From: Fibrobacter sp. UWB13
GTDB lineage: Bacteria; Fibrobacterota; Fibrobacteria; Fibrobacterales; Fibrobacteraceae
Length of the DNA: 64,000 nucleotides
Direction of reading: 5' to 3'
NCBI RefSeq assembly: GCF_900177805.1
Contig: NZ_FXAX01000001.1
Span: forward strand, 1,612,001 to 1,676,000
Made by a program: the position numbers and the translations under genes. Below the pieces are notes generated by a model. That model did no database searches, was not told where the DNA came from, and worked only from the letters and a program-made list of their open reading frames with translations. Each line of letters opens with the position of its first letter. Position 1 is the stretch's first letter. This document shows positions 1 to 7,735 of this stretch, piece by piece.

Positions 1-59
1 AAGCAATATTTTCGTCGATTTTTGAGAATACAAAAAAGGACGCAGATCGTTGCATTTAT

Positions 60-256
60 CTGTGTGGGGCTCTAGACTGCCTTTGAACAATAAACACAAA
101 CGACCCACGCCCCGAAAGGGCTGTTGCCCATTGGTCATACGACCAAAGACCGACTCAAAAGTCGGTACAGCAAACTGAAACACACCGCAAATACGGCATG
201 CCTGCGTGAGCGTTCGCCTTATTCTCGTTCAAGGAAATTGTCTAGATTTCACACAG
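60..256 (+). ncRNA. Candidate structured RNA of about 197 nt, family unknown
   Basis: No credible gene covers 1-481. A long terminal helix closes this stretch: 60-69 pairs with 247-256 and 71-77 with 240-246, with only C70 bulged. Three of the pairs (67-69 with 247-249) are G-U pairs possible only in plus-strand RNA, which suggests the strand. A second helix, GAAC at 85-88 with GTTC near 226-229, lies inside. Compact hairpins follow, including GCCC-GAAA-GGGC near 108-120, TTGGTC/GACCAA near 132-147 and ACCGAC/GTCGGT near 150-167. Length and closing stem resemble 6S RNA, but no diagnostic 6S, RNase P, SRP or tmRNA motif was recognised. The promoter and 3' end are not clear. Confidence 0.45.
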
Positions 257-363
257 AGAACAAGAGCTAAACTCTTCTATGCTAAAAAGATAACTTATAA
301 TTGATGAAATTGCTCTATTTCAAGCTAAAAATTTGCTGATTGAGGGAATTTACCCCTAAAAAA

Positions 364-447
364 GGCGATGCCGTCCCCATTCGCGGATCATGACCACATA
401 AGAACTAAAGTTCTAAGTGGTCAAAGAGAACGGAGTCCGGCATGACA
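364..447 (-). repeat. REP-like dispersed element, copy A
   Basis: Read on the minus strand, the element starts TGTCATGCCG and ends CGGCATCGCC. Its core is a two-step hairpin: outer arms TGACCAC/GTGGTCA (391-397 with 417-423) and inner arms AGAAC/GTTCT (401-405 with 410-414). It is followed by a T-run (minus sense, 358-363) and lies just downstream of nrdG in the same orientation, so it may end that transcript. The stretch after the core, TGATCCGCG then ATGGGGA, is shared with copy B at 18337-18419. Confidence 0.75.
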
Positions 448-481
448 TTCTCAAAGCAAAGCGCCTTTACGCACTTTGCAC

Positions 482-1042
482 TTACGTATTGTATTCCCTG
501 TCGGGGTGTTCCGCCATCTCGTCCAGTTGAATCTGGTGGATGACCACATGGCCTTCGACAAGGCTTTTTTGCACATCGATAATGCGCTGGTTCCAAGAAC
601 CTCTGAACTTGATATCCAGGGACTTTTTCGCCATGACAAACGGACCGTCGATGAGGATGTCCGCAAACGTGAGCAGTTCAAAAAGCTCCGGCTTTTCGGG
701 CGTAAGCTTCATCAGCTGTTCGTACGTGTATCCCGTGAAAATCACGAGATTGAGACCGCGTTCCTTGATTTCGCGGGCAAGCGGAATAAGAGCCGCCGCC
801 TGGTCCATCGGATCGCCTCCGCTAAACGTCACGCCATCGAGCAGCGGATTATCCTTGATCATCGTGATGATCGCTTCGCGCTCGATAAAGTGCCCGCCCT
901 CAAAATCATGAGTCTGCGGATTCTGGCAACCTGGGCAGTTGTGATGACAGCCCTGGGTAAACACAGTCAAGCGGATTCCGGGACCGTCCACGAAAGATTC
1001 GGGCTCAATCCCTGCAATCCGCAGTGGAGGATATTCATCCAT
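482..1042 (-). CDS. nrdG: Anaerobic ribonucleoside-triphosphate reductase activating enzyme
   Basis: This radical SAM activase generates the glycyl radical on class III ribonucleotide reductase, using S-adenosylmethionine and a 4Fe-4S cluster in the cytoplasm. The 186-residue protein has the cluster motif C32-x3-C36-x2-C39 and a following SGGDP motif typical of radical SAM activases. Its length fits the family. It is the last gene of the nrd operon; its ATG follows the TAA of the small glycyl-radical gene by one base, so translation is probably coupled. A REP-like element follows the stop codon and may act as terminator. Confidence 0.95.
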   Translation of the reverse strand: MDEYPPLRIAGIEPESFVDGPGIRLTVFTQGCHHNCPGCQNPQTHDFEGGHFIEREAIITMIKDNPLLDGVTFSGGDPMDQAAALIPLAREIKERGLNLVIFTGYTYEQLMKLTPEKPELFELLTFADILIDGPFVMAKKSLDIKFRGSWNQRIIDVQKSLVEGHVVIHQIQLDEMAEHPDREYNT

Positions 1043-1043
1043 C

Positions 1044-1190
1044 TTATACGCCGTGCTTCACGCGATCGTTGACTTCAGCGCGCTTGGCGTTGTTGAAGCG
1101 GTCGACTGTACCGACGAGGTAACCTGTAATGCGGCGGATGCGTTCGAATCCGACACCTTCACCATACTGAGACATTTCTTTTTCAGACAT
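1044..1190 (-). CDS. Separate glycyl-radical domain of anaerobic ribonucleotide reductase
   Basis: A 48-codon gene fills the gap between nrdD and nrdG. It starts at ATG 1190 with AAGGAG eight bases upstream. The peptide contains the segment FERIRRITGYLVGTVDRF and ends in RVKHGV. This is the C-terminal glycyl-radical region that normally follows the zinc motif inside NrdD; the glycine of TGYL is the expected radical site. The preceding 776-residue NrdD ends without this segment, so the two proteins probably assemble into one enzyme, with NrdG activating the small subunit. I recall similarly short NrdD-type entries in other anaerobes but cannot check. A recent break of one gene is less likely because the small gene has its own ribosome-binding site and start. 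Confidence 0.85.
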   Translation of the reverse strand: MSEKEMSQYGEGVGFERIRRITGYLVGTVDRFNNAKRAEVNDRVKHGV

Positions 1191-1210
1191 TTTTTGCACT
1201 CCTTGTAAAA

Positions 1211-3541
1211 TCATCTGATCCCTCTGAAAGCGGGCATTCCAGGGAATTTCTTTCTAAGTTCTTCGAGCTTTTCGCAAGAGATAGCGTGGCCTTCGCTACG
1301 TCCGCAACGCGGGCAAACATCGCCAATCACACCCACAAATCCGCAAACCGGATCGCGGTCCACCGGATGGTTGATGGAGCCGTAACCGATACCGACCTTT
1401 GCCATGTACTTCACGATCTTTTCGAAAGCGTCCAGGTTCTGCGTCGGGTCGCCATCGAGTTCGATGTAGCTGATGTGGCCAGCGTTGGTGAGCGCATGGT
1501 ACGGAGCTTCGAGCGAGAGCTTCTTGAAAGCAGAAATCTTGTAGTAGACCGGCACGTGGAAAGAGTTGGTGTAGTAATCGCGGTCGGTAACGCCCGGGAT
1601 AATGCCAAACTTCTTCTTGTCCATGCGCACAAAACGGCCCGAGAGGCCTTCAGCCGGCGTTGCAAGCAAGCTGAAATTGAGGCCAAGGCGTTCGGATTCC
1701 TTGTCGCAGAATTCGCGCATGTGGCCGATAATCTTGAGGCCGAGTTCCTGAGAAGCTTCGGATTCACCGTGGTGCTTGCCCGTAAGCATCACCAACGTTT
1801 CGGCAAGGCCGATAAAGCCAATCGAGAGCGTACCGTGCTTGATGACTTCGCCCACGGTATCTTCCCAGCCGAGCTTGTCGGAATCAATCCACACGCCCTG
1901 TCCCATGAGGAACGGGAAGTTCTTGACCTTGCGGCGGCTCTGCACGGCAAAACGTTCCATGAGCTGATCGCTCACGAGTTGCATCATGCGGTCGAGTTCC
2001 TTGAAGAACAGGTCCACGGACTTCATCTTGATAGCGATACGCGGGAGGTTGATCGAGGTAAAGCTCAAGTTGCCACGACCGTAAGAGATTTCGCGGCTCG
2101 GGTCGTAATGGTTGCCAATCACGCGGGTACGGCAGCCCATGTACGAAATTTCGGTTTCCGGATGGCCCGGCTTGTAGTACTGCAGGTTGTACGGAGCGTC
2201 CTGGAAGCTGAAGTTCGGGAACAGGCGCTTGGCACTCACGCGGCAAGCGAGCTTGAACAAGTCGTAGTTCGGTTCGCCCGGATTGAGGTTGATGCCATCC
2301 TTGACGCGGAAAATCTGGATCGGGAAGATAGCCGTTTCGCCACCGCCGAGGCCTTCTTCGGTCGTGAGGAGCAAGTTCTTCATGACCATGCGGGCTTCGG
2401 GTTCGGTGCACATACCATAGTTGATGCTAGAGAACGGAGTCTGGGCACCAGCGCGGCTGTGCATGGAGTTCAAGTTGTGGACAAAAGCTTCCATTGCCTG
2501 GAACGTCGCCTTGTCGGTTTCTTCATAAGCCATCTTTTCGGCAAACTTCTGGGCGTTCTTTACCGTTTCGACGTCATAAGTTTTGGAAAGTTCGTGGACT
2601 TCAGTTGTCTGGAACTTTTCATTCGGCACGAGCGTTGCGACCATGCCCATTTCAGCCATTTCGCCGTGGAGCTTTTTCACCACCGGCAGGACTTCTTCTT
2701 CGGTTTTGCCCGTCAAGAGCATGAGAGCCTTGACCATGTTCGAAAGGTAAGCCTTGCGGTACGTGATGCGCACACCGTTAGCCATGGCGTAATCGAAGTT
2801 CGGCACGGACTGTCCACCGTGCTGGTCGTTCTGGTTACTCTGAATGGCGATAGCGGCCAAAGCGGCGTAGCTGCGGATATCCTTCGGTTCGCGCAAGTGA
2901 CCGTGACCTGTGTTGAAGCCGTTCTTGAACAACTTAATGAGGTCAATCTGGCAGCAAGTCATCGTAAGAGAATAGAAATCGAGGTCATGGATGTGAATGT
3001 CACCATCCATGTGGGCACGGCTATGTTCCGGCTTGAGCATCATCATCGTGTAGAAGTGCTTAGCGGATTCGCTCCCGTACTTGAGCATGGTACCCATGGC
3101 GGTATCGCCGTCGATATTGGCGTTTTCGCGCTTGAGGTCGGATTCCTTGGCAGAGCTGAACGTAATGTCGTGAAGCGTCTGCATGAGACGGGTGTTAACT
3201 TCACGTACGCGGGTACGTTCGGCACGATACAAGATATAGCTCTTGGCGGTATCAGCGTAACCGCCTTCGGTCAAAGCTTTTTCAACAGCATCCTGGATTT
3301 CTTCGATGTCCGGCTTGGTCTTATTCTCGGCTTCAAGATGGCCAACAGCTTCGGCAGCAACCTTAAGAGCAACGTTTGTCAGAAGGTCGTCGTTTCCAAG
3401 CAAATTCATTTGAGCTTGGGAGGCCTTAATCTGTTCATCCAACTCGCCAGAGGCTCTAAAAGCCTTAATTACGGCATCAGCAATCTTCTCAATGTTGAAC
3501 GGCATTTCGCGGCCGTCGCGCTTTTTCACAGTAAAAATCAT
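1211..3541 (-). CDS. nrdD: Anaerobic ribonucleoside-triphosphate reductase, catalytic subunit lacking its glycyl-radical tail
   Basis: This class III ribonucleotide reductase makes dNTPs from NTPs without oxygen. The 776-residue protein begins with an ATP-cone domain (about residues 1-95), the allosteric site, followed by the ten-stranded catalytic barrel. It ends just after a zinc-binding segment in which the usual first cysteine pair CPVC reads DPVC (C733), followed by C743-x2-C746 and an extra C756. The glycyl-radical motif expected next is absent and lies in the small gene downstream. Order is nrdD, radical peptide, nrdG. Candidate NrdR boxes occur 55-103 bases upstream of the start. Confidence 0.93.
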   Translation of the reverse strand: MIFTVKKRDGREMPFNIEKIADAVIKAFRASGELDEQIKASQAQMNLLGNDDLLTNVALKVAAEAVGHLEAENKTKPDIEEIQDAVEKALTEGGYADTAKSYILYRAERTRVREVNTRLMQTLHDITFSSAKESDLKRENANIDGDTAMGTMLKYGSESAKHFYTMMMLKPEHSRAHMDGDIHIHDLDFYSLTMTCCQIDLIKLFKNGFNTGHGHLREPKDIRSYAALAAIAIQSNQNDQHGGQSVPNFDYAMANGVRITYRKAYLSNMVKALMLLTGKTEEEVLPVVKKLHGEMAEMGMVATLVPNEKFQTTEVHELSKTYDVETVKNAQKFAEKMAYEETDKATFQAMEAFVHNLNSMHSRAGAQTPFSSINYGMCTEPEARMVMKNLLLTTEEGLGGGETAIFPIQIFRVKDGINLNPGEPNYDLFKLACRVSAKRLFPNFSFQDAPYNLQYYKPGHPETEISYMGCRTRVIGNHYDPSREISYGRGNLSFTSINLPRIAIKMKSVDLFFKELDRMMQLVSDQLMERFAVQSRRKVKNFPFLMGQGVWIDSDKLGWEDTVGEVIKHGTLSIGFIGLAETLVMLTGKHHGESEASQELGLKIIGHMREFCDKESERLGLNFSLLATPAEGLSGRFVRMDKKKFGIIPGVTDRDYYTNSFHVPVYYKISAFKKLSLEAPYHALTNAGHISYIELDGDPTQNLDAFEKIVKYMAKVGIGYGSINHPVDRDPVCGFVGVIGDVCPRCGRSEGHAISCEKLEELRKKFPGMPAFRGIR

Positions 3542-3595
3542 CTAAAAAAAACCTTCAATTCCCGATTCCTCAAATATAGTCAAATTTTTCTGATT

Positions 3596-3611
3596 TTACT
3601 ATATCTTGTGT
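3596..3611 (-). promoter_or_regulatory. Candidate NrdR box, proximal to nrdD
   Basis: Minus-strand reading ACACAAGATATAGTAA matches 13 of 16 positions of the palindromic NrdR consensus acaCwAtATaTwGtgt, including all the strongly conserved positions. It lies 55 bases upstream of nrdD. The consensus is from memory, and the function is inferred. Confidence 0.5.
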
Positions 3612-3628
3612 CCGAGGTCGAACCACAC

Positions 3629-3644
3629 CCACAAGATGTAGGTC
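3629..3644 (+). promoter_or_regulatory. Candidate NrdR box, distal to nrdD
   Basis: Reading CCACAAGATGTAGGTC keeps the core conserved positions of the NrdR box (10 of 16 overall). Its centre is 33 bases from that of the proximal box, about three helical turns, the usual arrangement for paired NrdR sites. Confidence 0.4.
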
Positions 3645-3691
3645 GACATCAATACAAGTATAATAAATCTTAGCCTTTTTTGAAAGACTTT

Positions 3692-3720
3692 TTGCATGTT
3701 AGATGTAATTTTTTTATAAT
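3692..3720 (+). promoter_or_regulatory. Sigma-70-type promoter of the KefF-like gene
   Basis: TTGCAT at 3692-3697 and a perfect TATAAT at 3715-3720 are separated by 17 bases. Transcription would start near 3727, about 24 bases before the ATG at 3751. Confidence 0.65.
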
Positions 3721-3750
3721 ATATCATCAACTTATCAACAAGAAAAAATA

Positions 3751-4278
3751 ATGAACAATCAAATCACAATTCTTCTATCGCATCCGAACATTTCTAACTC
3801 AATGTTTAACAAACACTTAGTGGATATCAACAGAAAAAATCCCAATTTTGTATTTCACCACCTTGACAAAAACCGAGTTAATGGCTACTTCGACTTGGAA
3901 GCCGAAAAGAAATTGTTGAGGGAGTCCAAGGCGATTGTGTGGCAGTTCCCTATATATTGGTATAACTCCCCCGCAAGTTTGCGTGACTGGCAAGATCAGG
4001 TCATGAGTCCGATTGTGTACAGCGCCGACAACTTCTTGAAGGGTATGCCCGTACGCGTCGTATTTACGGCAGGCGCCGCCGCCGAACATTACACTCACGA
4101 AGGACTCAACCGCTACACCGCAGACGAGATGCTCATTCCATTCGAAATGACGGCAAACGCCGCCGGGATGAAGTGGTTTAAGCCTCTCGGATTCTACGGT
4201 TGCAGCCCGGATATGACAAAAGCCGCCCTCGAAAAGGCGGCTCAGGAATACGAAAAAAGCCTGTTAGAACTACTTTAG
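3751..4278 (+). CDS. KefF/MdaB-like NAD(P)H oxidoreductase (flavodoxin-2 fold)
   Basis: The 175-residue protein resembles the flavodoxin-2 family, FMN-dependent NAD(P)H:quinone reductases such as KefF, the ancillary subunit of the KefC potassium efflux channel. The N-terminal ITILLSHPN strand-loop is the expected phosphate-binding region. The central WQFPIYWYNSPASLRDWQDQ motif is typical of the family, whose quinone reductases use two-electron transfer. No kefB/kefC is nearby, so a free-standing quinone reductase is as likely as a channel regulator. It has its own promoter. Its 3' end overlaps the convergent SIMPL gene by nine bases. Confidence 0.8.
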   Translation: MNNQITILLSHPNISNSMFNKHLVDINRKNPNFVFHHLDKNRVNGYFDLEAEKKLLRESKAIVWQFPIYWYNSPASLRDWQDQVMSPIVYSADNFLKGMPVRVVFTAGAAAEHYTHEGLNRYTADEMLIPFEMTANAAGMKWFKPLGFYGCSPDMTKAALEKAAQEYEKSLLELL

Positions 4279-5055
4279 TTCATAAACGACGCGAACCGAA
4301 GCGCTTACCTCGACGGAGTCGGCAATAGCCGTTTCGTCGGGAGCGGTGGCACCGTCCATCATAGCGTTTGCCGCAAGCATGACACCCTTGGCGCGATAGA
4401 CGCGATTGTACTGGTTGTAAATAATTCCGCCACCTTCGCCATTGATTTGAAGAACGCGGCCAAGCTTGGCACCAACGCCTTCGGCATAATCATTAGCCTT
4501 GGCGGTAGCCTTTTTACCCGCCGCCTTGATGACTGTAGACTGCACAGCATCCACATCCTTGAGCTGGGCGGACGTGCGCTGGATTTCGACATCCGGTTCC
4601 GAAGAAAGCGCCTGCACGAGAGCGGCGGCATCAATCTTACGATTCACCGTAATCACAAAGCTCTGTGTCGCCACATAACCGACGAGTTCGCGCTTGCTAT
4701 TGCGATAAGACCATTCCTTGTGCATTTCGACGCTGTTCTGTTCTACGTTGGATTGCGGAATTTCAAGCGATTTCACGTTTTCGAAAATCACGGAACGGCG
4801 TTCTGCCAAGCGCTTGGAAACCGATTCTTTGTCCTTGCCGCGGATTTCGAGGCTAAAGCCCATTTCGAACTTGTCAGCGGCAAATTTCTTGGTTTCGGAC
4901 GCCGAAACTTCGATTTTCGGGACTTCAAACACCGTTGTGCCATTAGATGCAGCTACAGGAACTGCAGCTGGTTCCGCCTTCACGACGCGAATGAGAACGC
5001 ACACGCAGACGATCAGCAGTACGAGATAGATGATATTGAGCAATTTTGAGATCAT
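4270..5055 (-). CDS. SIMPL domain (DUF541) protein, membrane-anchored
   Basis: The SIMPL/DUF541 family is a group of periplasmic or surface-exposed proteins of poorly known biochemistry. Residues 1-25 form a hydrophobic N-terminal anchor or signal (IIYLVLLIVCVCVLIRVV). The SIMPL domain fills about residues 40-261, with the family feature of an early segment on G-F-S-L-E-I-R-G and a later GVGAKLGRVLQI segment. The start at 5055 is preferred over 5070 because GAGGG lies six to ten bases upstream; the upstream ATG is part of that ribosome-binding site. It is transcribed alone, separated from the FISUMP gene by a terminator. Confidence 0.8.
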   Translation of the reverse strand: MISKLLNIIYLVLLIVCVCVLIRVVKAEPAAVPVAASNGTTVFEVPKIEVSASETKKFAADKFEMGFSLEIRGKDKESVSKRLAERRSVIFENVKSLEIPQSNVEQNSVEMHKEWSYRNSKRELVGYVATQSFVITVNRKIDAAALVQALSSEPDVEIQRTSAQLKDVDAVQSTVIKAAGKKATAKANDYAEGVGAKLGRVLQINGEGGGIIYNQYNRVYRAKGVMLAANAMMDGATAPDETAIADSVEVSASVRVVYELK

Positions 5056-5148
5056 CAAATGACCCTCCATAAAAAATCTGTTTTTAAATTAAAATTTTTT
5101 GCAGCGAGAGACCAACACAGAAAAAAGTTTTACACCAAAACAACAAAA

Positions 5149-5170
5149 GGCAAATCCATTTGGAATTGCC
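5149..5170 (-). terminator. Intrinsic terminator after the FISUMP lipoprotein gene
   Basis: GGCAA/TTGCC and TCC/GGA arms form a hairpin followed on the minus strand by TTTTGTTGTTTT. Confidence 0.6.
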
Positions 5171-5208
5171 CTATCTTGACGATAACAATAATTCAGAAAG
5201 TATGATAG

Positions 5209-6051
5209 TTAGTCCATTACGCAACGGAGATATGTAAATATTGATGTTTTGCTCTTCGCTTCGACCTTTATCGGTTTAGACGGTTCTTCACAATAAAGCA
5301 CAACCGCATAATTTTTTGTTGAATTAGCTTCATCAAGCGCCAGGAACTCTGGGATATTTTCTTCATCTTCATTAGCGGCGTTCAACGACAAGCCATAATC
5401 ATCCGTGCCAACAAAATAACGCATTTTCCAGTCAGTCGAAAGGAGCTCTGTTAACGGAGCGGCATTAAAAAGTTCTTGCCATTCATCAATTGAAGGAATA
5501 TGCCATCCTGTTGGGCAAAGTCCTTGATGGGGCTGTTGAATTTCCGATTTAGCCAACTGTTCTTCGTACTTGCATGAAATCTGCATCGCGGTCATCCAGC
5601 CATAGTGATGACCGTACTTTTGCAAAACAGCTTCATCTTTTATAGTGTAATCGTAATAGTTGCTAGAGCAATCGTCTAAAGTATTGGGATTTTCCAAACG
5701 CAGATTCTGAGCCATCCAAATCTGGTTCCCAACCTTAGCGGTCTTATAGACATTGCCATCGCGTTCATCGGTCAGCAATCCCGTTGCAGGATCATAGTTC
5801 GAAACAACCTTTTTCGAGCTACTCGATGCAACCGAAGAGCTGCTGGCAACATTATTTTCGGCAGAGCTTGACTGTCCATTATCTGCAATGGACGAACTAG
5901 AAGCTACAGAAGCAGAGCCATTATCAGAACTTGAAAGCGGGGCAACCGCAGAAGAATTCGGAGTATTTTCGGTAGCAGGTCCCGAAGAACTATCATCACC
6001 ACAAGCCGCAAAAAGAACAGCAGCCCCCAAAAGCAAGTATTTGCACTTCAT
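5209..6051 (-). CDS. FISUMP-domain lipoprotein with serine-rich linker
   Basis: A 280-residue surface lipoprotein of the Fibrobacter succinogenes major paralogous family (FISUMP, TIGR02145). The signal peptide ends in the lipobox LFAAC with C17 as lipidated cysteine. Residues about 20-85 are a Ser/Ala/Asn-rich linker with repeated SSSS runs. The FISUMP domain follows, with the motifs GNVYKTAKVGNQIWMAQNL and LCPTGWHIPSIDEWQELF. The start at 6051 is chosen over 6090 because AAAGGA precedes it and it begins the signal peptide directly. The family is expanded in Fibrobacter, is likely displayed outside the cell, and has no known reaction. Confidence 0.88.
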   Translation of the reverse strand: MKCKYLLLGAAVLFAACGDDSSSGPATENTPNSSAVAPLSSSDNGSASVASSSSIADNGQSSSAENNVASSSSVASSSSKKVVSNYDPATGLLTDERDGNVYKTAKVGNQIWMAQNLRLENPNTLDDCSSNYYDYTIKDEAVLQKYGHHYGWMTAMQISCKYEEQLAKSEIQQPHQGLCPTGWHIPSIDEWQELFNAAPLTELLSTDWKMRYFVGTDDYGLSLNAANEDEENIPEFLALDEANSTKNYAVVLYCEEPSKPIKVEAKSKTSIFTYLRCVMD

Positions 6052-6137
6052 ATAAAATCCTTTTATTTTGTTACACTTCGAATATAACAAAAACTAAAGG
6101 CAAAATAATTCTTCGCCGCAGAAAACCAATAAAATTA

Positions 6138-6217
6138 CCGGATCCTGCTCCTACGAACCTAATTCAACTAAGGCACTAAAGTGCCAAGTTTCATATATCG
6201 ACTCAGCTCAGGATGAC
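6138..6217 (-). repeat. REP-like dispersed element, divergent copy C
   Basis: Minus reading starts GTCATCCTGAGC. It has a core hairpin with inner arms GGCAC/GTGCC (6172-6176 with 6181-6185) and outer arms AACT/AGTT (6166-6169 with 6187-6190), spaced like copies A and B. It ends near GGAGCAGGATCCGG. It sits downstream of the symporter gene in the same orientation. Confidence 0.5.
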
Positions 6218-6232
6218 GCGATTAATCCATTC

Positions 6233-7732
6233 TTATTTGCGTTTTGCGCAAACAGCATTCGCCACGAAGTTCACGACAAGCGCTACGACGATGGTGGTGG
6301 TCATGCTGATGAAGGGCAACCACGGCCAGCTAAAGACGCCGTCGAATACGGCTTTCACGCCAAACGCAGGGATTCCCTGGAACAAAACGAGGCTAGCCAT
6401 GCCGCAAAGCACGGCGACAATCACAACCCACGCGCGTAACGCTTTTTCAGCGGCTCCAAAAATTTTGTCGGCAAAGAACGCAAGGAGAAACATGCCAAGA
6501 AGCGGTCCCGTGAAAAGTCCCGTAAAGAAGATGGCGTTCTTGAGGAGGCTTCCCTGCTGCGTTGCTGCAAAGAGCGCAAAGAACACGCCGAGCACGCCCC
6601 AGACAACCGTCCAGATTTTTGCACGCTTAAGCCCGCCCATTCCCGTCGATTCGCCCCAACCAAGGAAGTCGCGCTCGGACGTATTGCTGAGAGAATTGAT
6701 GGCACTAGAAAGGCTACTCATCGCAGCCGCGCAAATGGCGGCGACAATCAAGCCCGTCACACCAGACGGAAGGCCGTTCACGATGAAATACGGGAACACG
6801 TCATTTTGACCAAGGTTTTCCGGAAGCGTAGCGACCTGAGCCTTTTTGTAAAAGACAAAGAGCGCGGCTCCGACCCAGTAAAAGAGAATCGAAACGGCGC
6901 AGCCAAGCACCATCGAAAGTACGCTCGAGCGGTTCGCCGCCTTCACATCCTTGCAGCTGAGGTAGCGCTGAACAAACTGCTGGTCGCAACCGCGAATGGC
7001 TATTTCGAGAATCGCATACGCAAAACCCGCCGAGATGAGCGTGCGTGCATCAGAAATGTCCATCGACGGATTCCACCAGCGCGTTTTGCCCGCTTCGCTA
7101 GCGAGTGTCGCCATTTCGCCAAAGCCACCCACCTGACTTGCGATAATCAAAAGCACAAGCACGCCACCGCCAAAGAACACGCAGAATTGCATCACGTCGG
7201 TCCAGATGACCGCCTTGATGCCGCCAAACCACGTGTAGAAAATGGCAATCGCCGCCGAGACGATAATTGCAAGTTTCAAGTCAATGTGCAAAATCTGTGC
7301 AAGCACAAGCGAAGGCGCGTAAAGCAAAATGCCCGTACGCAAAAGCAAATGCAAGCAGTAAAAAATCGCAGCCAAGCGGCGCACCGAGCGGCTCCCAAAA
7401 CGCACTTCGAAAAGTTCATAAGCGCTCGAAATGCCCGACGAGCGGAGCCTCGGGATAAACACAAAGCCCACCACAAAAATGCTAAGGAGCGCACCGATCT
7501 GGAACATCAAAAAAGTCATGTCATCGCCGAAGACATCGGCAGGCGCGCCAAGAAACGTCGTTGCACTCACGGAAGTCGCAATGAGGCTAATCCCCACAGC
7601 CACCCACGGCATCGAACCGCCGCCGAACATGTATTCCTTGAGGTTTTTGTTGCCACGAGAAACCCAGAGCCCAATCGCCAAGGATAAGAGCAAGTAAGCG
7701 ACTAAGACAATCCAATCGAGAGCTGTGAACAT
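6233..7732 (-). CDS. Sodium:solute symporter (SSS family)
   Basis: This 499-residue integral inner-membrane protein is hydrophobic throughout, consistent with the 13 or so helices of the SSS family. N-terminal features match the family: a first helix with LLLSLAIGLWVSR, then the KNLKEYMFGGGSMPWVAVGISLIATSVSATTFLG segment, which contains the sodium-binding region around helix 1. The substrate cannot be read from sequence. The gene starts three bases after the diguanylate cyclase stop and is the last of the lptF-lptG-cyclase-symporter run. Confidence 0.9.
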   Translation of the reverse strand: MFTALDWIVLVAYLLLSLAIGLWVSRGNKNLKEYMFGGGSMPWVAVGISLIATSVSATTFLGAPADVFGDDMTFLMFQIGALLSIFVVGFVFIPRLRSSGISSAYELFEVRFGSRSVRRLAAIFYCLHLLLRTGILLYAPSLVLAQILHIDLKLAIIVSAAIAIFYTWFGGIKAVIWTDVMQFCVFFGGGVLVLLIIASQVGGFGEMATLASEAGKTRWWNPSMDISDARTLISAGFAYAILEIAIRGCDQQFVQRYLSCKDVKAANRSSVLSMVLGCAVSILFYWVGAALFVFYKKAQVATLPENLGQNDVFPYFIVNGLPSGVTGLIVAAICAAAMSSLSSAINSLSNTSERDFLGWGESTGMGGLKRAKIWTVVWGVLGVFFALFAATQQGSLLKNAIFFTGLFTGPLLGMFLLAFFADKIFGAAEKALRAWVVIVAVLCGMASLVLFQGIPAFGVKAVFDGVFSWPWLPFISMTTTIVVALVVNFVANAVCAKRK

Positions 7733-7735
7733 AAA

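Noticed and set aside
60-256. tmRNA, RNase P RNA or SRP RNA
   Set aside because: The diagnostic motifs (tmRNA GGGG-TGA start and CCA end, RNase P GAGGAA/ACAGNRA pair in the right order, SRP GGAAG apical loop) were not found on either strand.
1286-3673. A 795-codon open frame opposite nrdD
   Set aside because: Antisense shadow of nrdD produced by its codon use; no recognisable domain, while the minus-strand frame matches NrdD throughout.
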